Assembly (NCBI GenBank): GCA_023101885.1
Contig: JALPQD010000137.1
Location: 1,488,001 to 1,552,000, forward strand
Direction of reading: 5' to 3'
From: Typhlomys cinereus
Lineage: Eukaryota > Chordata > Mammalia > Rodentia > Platacanthomyidae
DNA: 64,000 bases
A program made the position numbers and the translations under genes. Under the pieces are notes generated by a model. The model was not told where the DNA came from and did not search any database. It saw only the letters and a program-made list of their open reading frames with translations. Positions 56,766 through 64,000 of the stretch are shown one piece after another. Within the stretch, counting starts at the first letter, position 1. Each line of letters starts with the position of its first letter.

Positions 56766-59700
56766 GTATAAAATACCAGGGGGATCTGGAGTTCAAGCCC
56801 ATTTATTGTTTACACGGCAAGCACGGGACTAGCTACACGAGAAGTGGTCTCAGAAAAACGGTATCAACAGGTGACTTACAAGCAGAAAATCTATTTTAAG
56901 CCAGAATGGCTGAAGATCTAGTGAGAAAGCATGTAAAATAAAACTTAAAAAAAGCACAGCCTCCCCCACTTAAGAGGAGGGCAGGGAGGCATCAACCTCC
57001 CAGGCAAGTAGACACAAAGACCCTGTGACCTCAGAGGACAGTGTGAGCTCCTCGAGTGTTTCTGAGCAGCCAGGCATTCTGGAGGGCACAGTGTTAAGCA
57101 GATGGTAGATAGCTCTTATCTGCTTTAGCCGCCTCTCCTTTTTCACTCAGCCAAACATCCACACCTCTGCACCTGGACTTAGGGGCTCTTATCTTCTGAC
57201 CTGAATCCCCTGGCTCGATGCTAATTCAGAGAAGAGCCATGAGAAAGCTAGGCAAGGCTTCCACTTGGAGCCCGTGTGCTGGAAGACATTACCACGTGCT
57301 CGGTGGTGACCGAGAGTAGCCTCAGGAAAGGCAGATTCCATGCTAGTCACATCACACAAGGATTATACCAAGGAACTGTAGCCAGAAGGAGAATATGCCA
57401 TTCCCACATGCAGGCAGATAGAGTGAATCTGCCCAACAACCTCTGCCCTTGTAGGAGAGGTAGTTAGCATACCACAACTCCTTAGGGCATATCAGCTGGT
57501 GATCTGTTCTATAATGGGATGGGCATGGAGTTGGAAATGATGAAAGGGAAGAACAGATGCTGCCAGACAACTGGTTCTCTACCGACAGGGTGTGTGTGTA
57601 TGTGGGGGGTGATACAAGGAAGGGCAGACCACCCATTCTGCAGTGAAGGACACCGTAAGTTCTTAAGGCTGGTCACAAGCATGCCTGCAAGTAAAGGGGC
57701 TTTGGGAAGTCTCTATGCGATGTTCCACATACTGAGGAACATTGCCCAAGGAGTCTCGCCTTTATGGAACTTTCTTTTAGAGAAGTTGAAGTCTGGATTA
57801 TCCAAGCTTCCTCTGGCTAACCTCTATTTAAACTGAAACACACTAAGAACTGGGGTGCCTATAACAAACAGACTACTTCTCTCTCCCCTTCCTGTTCTTC
57901 AAACTCTGAAACTTATGCTCTATAAAAGGTCTTAACATCAAGCAATCATCTTTGTCAATGTATTACTTACGTGCGTTCTGGCTTACTCTCCCATCTCCTA
58001 ACTGTGGTCTTTAGCTATAACCTCCAGTGTACAAAGTGCTGACTTCTTCTTCTGAGGCATCAGAATTTGTTCTCTTTCAAACACTTACCTCTATCTCAGC
58101 CCAACTCTTGACACTTTCGAAGTCATCTAGAACTAAATTAGTATTTCCTAGACTTGGGTAGTTGCTCTGAACACCTTGCAATCTTTTCTTTCCAGCCTTT
58201 TTAATATTGCTGATAGGTATGTGTATAGATGCTTCTTCTACTCTCTTAGAAATTAATCAGCTGAAGTTTCAGAAATCAGAGACTCAGATTCGCTGTGATG
58301 GTAATATATAATATATAAGGGTAAACCAAGGTTGACTCATAACCACAGGTTAGAGCTGGAAATATTAAAACATTTTACTGAAGGAGGCTTTGGTTGGAAT
58401 AAGGCAATGCCAATGGAAAAAAAAAAAAACTAAAGAGACAATTTCAAAAGAGTGAATTCCCAAATGTTAAAATTTCCCCACATCACAAATTCAAGACATA
58501 AAATTTCAACTGTTGACATCCCAAAGCTTCAATTGTCAATGAAAAAAGGACTTTTTAAAAAGCTGCATTAGAGGGCCAGAAAGCCAAAGCTTAGGAAAGG
58601 ATTAGTGTAGTTTCAACTTTGCAGAAGATGGTTGCACCATGTTTGGCAGAATGAAGCCCTGAAATCCTGGTGATCTGGGATTATCTGGGGTGTGACTGCC
58701 AGGGTGTTTCTAGAGGGAATTAGTATGAGCCAGAGCTGGCTAGATGGAGAAGAATGTTCCTCGTTTGGGCAGGTTCTAACCAGTCTGCTGAGACTTGGAC
58801 AGACACGTTCTGAAGATGGTGAGTTGGTCTTCCCCTGAATGGAAACAGAATTGTCCTTGGTATCTTGGACATCAGAATTTACTGGCCTTCCTTCAGACAT
58901 CAGGACTGAAAACAGTGTTTCCTTCTTCATACTTCTGCATAGATGTGGTTTGTTTACTTATGGCTGTCAAATCTGTGTGGCCATCATTAACATAACTATG
59001 CTTATACTTGCAAAAATACATTATTATCAAGTATCACATTGTGTTTTTAGATATTGCTCAAAACAAGCCCCCGTCGTAAATGAAAATTAGCATTTAAAAA
59101 TATATTTGAATTTTTCCAGAATAATATTTTCAGGAATGTGATCTTTTGGGATTTTTAGCCAGAGGCTTTGATGTTTGGGGATATCAGTGTTTGAGATTAG
59201 TATTTGAGATCAGATATTTCAGGGTTAAGGCCCAAACCCAGAATAAAGCCTTGGGGGAGGGTTCCTACGAAGTAGTGTGATACTAGTTCTGGAGGGTTTA
59301 GAGGGAAACGGATGGATTTGAGAGAAGACGTTCAGTCTAATCTTCTGCATCTGACTCAAAAAATACACAGGAACACCTTGGCCCTCCTCTGATCCCACAA
59401 TGATGGAACTTGGCAAAACCTCCTAGGCAAAGAACTGAGTATCAGAATTCTAGCTCATGACTTGGAACCAATCACGTCCATTTTTCCTAGCAAGGCTCCA
59501 GACAAATGGGGTAATTATCCTAAGAAAGTGGTAATCTTCTAGACACACAAGACCTTCCTCATCCAGTTCTTCCTTCAGGCAGAGTGACTAGGAAATCACT
59601 ATGTAACTTAATGGGAGGAAATTGTGTGCCTCATCACTGCAAGGTATGTTGTCAGCTACCACAGGATTAGCCAATGATACACTTGGAGGTGCTTCTGGGT

Positions 59701-60339
59701 AGCTTGGAGGTCGATGACAATCCTTCCTGGGCACAGTTATGCTAGCCTTAGCCTAGTAGAAAGCTGTTTCTAATAGATGCTGCTGGAAAAGTGACTCTTG
59801 GATTCTTCCTCTCAGGCATGTGAAACTCTAATTAGGCACTATTCATTTTCTCTCCTATACATGCTTTCTCTCTGATATGGCAACACCAAGACATGTCATT
59901 GAAGCGACCATGATTCTCACTGGAAGGAGGTTCTGTGGATAGAAGGCATATGTGTTGATTTTTCTTGGAGTATGTAGTAAACACAGTTTTGAACACAAGG
60001 ACTCTAAATTAGGTCCTTGAGACTAAAAATCATGTGATTCACATTACAATCAACTAGCTCCCTACTTATGCATTTACAACCAGGTAATAGTAGAATGGAT
60101 TCCAAAATTCGCTCATTAGACTGCTACATCTTGGAACCTTTGATTTTCTGTTCAGTTACCCTGGAAAAGTTGAGATTATGCAGTTGATAAGATCGTGAAA
60201 CTTACTATACCCAAACTGTGTATGCCATTTGACTTTCTTCAAGAAAACTCAGGGAAACTAAGGGAATCCTAGTGTAGCTTTCTGATATTTGGCAACTGTA
60301 GGGCATACTTTTCTTGCTTGAGAGTTCAGTGCACGAAGT
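56766..60339. other. Single-copy DNA, no gene seen
   Basis: About 3.6 kb with no confident repeat. Frames of 94-105 codons (57352-57636, 57519-57836, 58613-58930) occur on both strands and contradict each other. A poly(A) run of about 12 lies near 58419. No exon-like arrangement found. Confidence 0.45.
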
Positions 60340-60890
60340 GCAAAAACAAAGGAAACAACTTTATGTGAAAGATTATCATCGCCAAACCAGTATTTCCCTC
60401 GAGATTGAAAAAGAAAGAGTACCACTTAATAATACATGACACAACTCCCACTCTTGGCAAAGCAATATTTTAAAACTAAAATTATATTGTAATTAGCCTT
60501 TCAAAAATGTGAACACTTCAATATAGGAGTCCATTAATAATCTAACTGCTGCTGCGAAGCATGTTTCTCCCACACGTGTAACTTAATTAAACTCAGCCTC
60601 TCGTTCCAGCCGTCAGACAGTCATGAAGAACAGGTGGCTCCCAGCTTAACAGATAACGGAAAGATGGATCTCGTCATGGCTTCACATACCCAGATAAAAT
60701 CATCTAAATGTCTTCCTTGTTCTTTCTTCTGGCAATATCTATTTGGAAGGCAGACATGCCTGTGCTTTATTGGCTTTAAAGTTCAAATACTACCTGGGAC
60801 CATTTTAATTAAGGTTACATGTAAGTTTATATAATCGTCTGGGATATGCCTCATACAAAGATCTTTCAAGAAAAACAATCTTAACTTTCT
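60340..60890. promoter_or_regulatory. Candidate conserved non-coding block
   Basis: Repeat-free. It has TTAATTAA at 60583-60590 and again at 60805-60812, a CACGTG E-box at 60573-60578, and a GATA-like core in cagataaaatc near 60693. Two identical homeodomain-type 8-mers 222 bases apart are notable. Inferred from composition only. Confidence 0.3.
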
Positions 60891-62099
60891 TATGAAGGTT
60901 GAAGTTTGGGGAAGTCCTAAAACTAATGAAGTTTCAGATAACATGCTTTTAAGAATACTAACAAAGGAGAATGGTTAAAGGCAACAACCTTCAAGAGTCT
61001 TCTCTTATGTGCTGCTATACATCAGATGTAATGAGTTCAAACCCCTGCAGAAGCAGGTAGGTGGGTTGTATGAAGGAAACTGCTGTGTACAAGGATACAC
61101 TGGTTGAGGTTCACCTGAGAAAGCTCGCCTTCCAGATGGGCATGCAGTCTCCAATGGGCTCCCAGAGATTTTGATTTGCCTTCAAAAGGACAGCTCAGAA
61201 GAAAAAGGATTGCCAATATTAAGGTAGAATCTTTTAACACATTGAAATTTTGCCAGCTGATTAAAAGAATCAAGCTATAGGTGGGCCAAGCTAAACACAT
61301 GGGCTCAGAACTATCTTGGGAGACCTCTACAAATTAAAATTTTGATTGACTTTGCTTCGTAAGGAGGGAGGTGGTAAGTTATCAGTTATCAGCCTTAGAT
61401 GTCTTGGTGTGAATCTACAACCTGAGAGGAAACCCAAGCAAGGCGAAGGTGTCTATCAAGTAACTGAGAAGAGAGTTCAGGAGACTGTGTGAGCCTCCGG
61501 AGTGAGAGGGGCAGGTCTGTTGTAATTAGATGAGGAAAGTCACCAGGACATGGGGGGAAAACATTTCACCGAGGACAGTACCATCTGCTTCTGCTTTCTC
61601 ATTGGGTAGGTTTGACATTAATACTGGTGTCAGCGTCCTTGTGTACTCAAGCCCTGGGCTTGTTTTGGTGTTCTGCAAGAAGCCCCTGAAACTGGGGTCT
61701 TTTTCCTCATCTGGAAACAGTGCCAGAGTTTCCCCACTTTCTTAAAGAAAAGAACCCCCCATTCAAGATGAGATAGTTGCTGCTGGATTTATGCTTTCTC
61801 TTCTTGATCAGTTCACACTGTTTCCCCGCGCTCCCTGCGCTCCCCAGCATAATTAGTATGCACTCCTGATTAATTTTTTCACTCTTCCCCTGTATTTCCT
61901 GGATCATCTCCAAAAACCCTTCCCAAATCCAATCTGTAACTCTGGTTCCGCTTCAAGCGGACCATGGACTGAGATTGCACTACCCCTGATCATCGCCTGC
62001 AGGTACTGCTGAGCCTAGGTAACCTTAGACCCTGCCTTCTCCTCCAGTTCCCCTCCCCATGCATGTGTGTATTCCTGTGTGCACTCACGCAGCTGTATG
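60891..62099. other. Single-copy DNA, no gene seen
   Basis: No gene or confident repeat. A short palindrome CCGCTTCAAGCGG lies near 61950. Confidence 0.45.
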
Positions 62100-62345
62100 T
62101 ATAAGAGGGCGCTGTATGTTGTGTGTGTGTGAGGCCGAAGGGCGACTTCCAGAATCATCCTGAATTGTTCTACCTCCCATATTTGCTCTGCGACTTTGTT
62201 CTGTGGTTTCCCAGGCTCCGCCCTCCAGGGTGTAGGGTGCTACCATTTCACGTGGTGATTTCTTATCTTAGATCTGGGATCAAACTCAAGCCCATCTGCG
62301 TACCAGGCCAAGGCTTTCATCCTGAACCATCTCTCCAGCTCCTAG
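62100..62345 (-). repeat. B4-type SINE, antisense
   Basis: gtgtgtgtgtgaggccgaag, cgacttccagaatcatcctg, gtggtttcccaggctccgcc, ctgggatcaaactcaagccc, tcctgaaccatctctccagc then tcc. The same layout as 48332-48560. Confidence 0.8.
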
Positions 62346-64000
62346 GAAACATTTTATATGACTTCCATATACAGAACAACCCCTCCAAGCTCAAAGCATC
62401 ATTAGGAAAATCCACTAAGGTATCGCGCTTAAATGTACTTTCTGTTTTGGAAAGCCCGGCACACACATAGCTCTTAGTGCTACCACAATCCAACCATGTG
62501 CATTTGCAGGAGCAAAGATGGTAGTGGAGGTGGAGGACGAATGAGCAAGGAGAGGTGCTTTTCTGAACTGCCTGCTGAGTCTCAGCACGCGCGGTGCATG
62601 TGCTGCACGCTTGCCCCTTCTCCCCCTTTCCACACCACCACACGGCCTGTGTAAGTGGCAGTTTTATTAGAGACCTTCGAATTTATGACACCGCAGCAAG
62701 GTCGATCCGCCCATCCAGGAGGCGCTGTGGAGGCCTGTACTATTTACAACACGTTTAATGTGTTTGGAACCTGAGTTATTGTTCCACCGACTCAGAGAAA
62801 GTTGAGAGTGGCCGACAGAAGACATAAAACCACACCTCAGCTAGATTTCATCTGGGTAAACTACAGTGACAAATTCGAAAAAGAATTTATTTATTTATTT
62901 ATTTATTTAATATATTTAATGTCTGTGATTATTTATAGGAGAACTAATGGATCTTTATACTTGATTTAATGGCCATTTAAAGACAAGTATAATCACAACC
63001 CAGTGAATGAAATAAGTGATATTTACAGACTAAATGATGATTAGCCATGAAAGAGGCAGACACACATTTGATAGTTAAATAACTTTTTTTAAATTTTGAT
63101 TATACCTATGTGTGTGCAGGGAGAGACAGAGACAGAGAGCACAGAAATTTTGAGGTTCTCAGGCTAAATGCAACTAAGGATAGGTGTAAATATGGCCCTA
63201 CACAAAAATATATATTTATTTTATGAGATCTGTTGCCGTGTGTTGTTTCTTGTTGGCTCAGTTCTCAAGTGTGAATTTGGGAGATGATGACATGTTGTGA
63301 TGTCCAAAAATTGGGCTCACCTGACAGGCAGTAGCCACGCGCCACTTTTTATTTGTCTAATTGGTGAGCTCTGCTAAGCTGCTGCTTAGGTTTTTCTCTG
63401 ATAATGGTTTCAGCTGATTCTTTTTTCTCTCCAGATCAGTCAGTATACTTGTGTTTTTCAAGAAGAAAACACTCCACAGATTCTGTCAACACGTAGAGGT
63501 TTCGCTGCCTCTGCAAACTCCTTGCTTGGATTCTTTTCAGCAAAGTCTTTCATGCAACAGGGAGTCTTGCTGAAGCCTTTCAATAGGAGCATCCCTTGAA
63601 GAAGATAGCCCTGTAGCAAAGTTCTCAATCTCAGCCGGATCCTGAAATTCTGAGCAGCATGTGACTTTGCCACAGGGCTCCCTGTACATAAAACCTCTAG
63701 TATAATTGGCCAGTGTCCACCAGATGCCACTTAACACCCCCAAATATTAACAGCTCTGCAGATATTGATAACCACCACATGTGTGTATGTAAAGTATCAT
63801 CTATGCCTAGAGAATCTGTTTGTATATGAATCACGAGGGGCCACAAGGTATGTCTGAGAGCCACAGGATATTATTCTAACTGTTCACCCTGCTTAATTCT
63901 CCTGTGTATACTATGGAACAGTATAAACTTCTTATCTGCCGTGCAGTATTTAAATTCACAGTGTTACATGGGAATCAGAATAGAAAGGTAATGTTTATTG
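62346..64000. other. Single-copy DNA with a (TTTA)n microsatellite
   Basis: A TTTA run lies at about 62885-62910 and an AGAGACAGAGACAGAG run near 63120. The two minus-strand frames near 62317-62643 and two near 63458-63743 (68-108 codons) share the same DNA in different registers, so none is convincing. No gene recognised to the end of the window. Confidence 0.45.

Noticed and set aside
61944..61962. Small palindrome CCGCTTCAAGCGG
   Set aside because: A 6 bp stem is expected many times by chance in 64 kb.
1..64000. CRISPR arrays, operons, phage or plasmid features
   Set aside because: The whole window has mammalian repeat content; no regularly spaced short repeats and no compact coding arrangement are present.

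Overview
The window looks like 64 kb of rodent nuclear DNA, most likely from the muroid group. Degraded B1-, B3-, B4- and ID-type SINEs, rodent-type LINE-1 (L1) 3' ends, MaLR/ERVL-type LTRs and long CA, TC and TTTA microsatellites all lie in a moderately AT-rich background. Older mammalian repeats (MIR, MLT1, ancient L1, an hAT-Charlie relic) are scattered between them. Family names come from remembered consensus patterns, not a database search, and I do not name a species.

I find no protein-coding gene, spliced exon series or functional RNA gene. Most open frames are under 110 codons. The two longest, 163 and 210 codons, are respectively partly explained by a DNA-transposon relic and compatible with chance. 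The window is best read as intergenic or deep intronic.

Layout. 1-9 kb: a 5'-truncated L1 3' end with a clear target-site duplication (1088-2181), a second inverted copy (about 5337-6120) carrying a 51 bp insertion, and tandem B4 SINEs. 9-16 kb: an antisense LTR, MIR relics, a mostly repeat-free stretch with possible conserved non-coding DNA (about 12.1-13.2 kb), a B4 element, a CA/GA microsatellite and an ID element. 16.4-18.9 kb: an L1 copy whose 5' half is inverted, the signature of twin priming. 19-27 kb: AT-rich sequence, another L1 3' end (about 22.2-23.1 kb) with an internal patch of ORF2-like sequence, an old L1 and an MLT1 LTR. 27.1-29.7 kb: antisense L1 3' sequence interrupted by a tRNA-derived SINE I cannot name. 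30-45 kb: mostly single-copy DNA with a perfect 39 bp direct repeat, a possible enhancer-like block (about 36.6-37.4 kb), B3/B4 elements and a fourth L1 3' end (about 43.0-43.8 kb). 45.8-47.3 kb: three LTRs side by side. 48-64 kb: more SINEs, two LTRs, a short purine-rich minisatellite and two further candidate conserved blocks (about 50.3-50.9 and 60.5-60.9 kb).

No genes work together here. If the window has a function it would be regulatory and carried by the repeat-free blocks. The strongest direct observations are about how retroelements insert and rearrange: twin priming, template switching, templated insertions and nested LTRs. I found no new multi-gene system.
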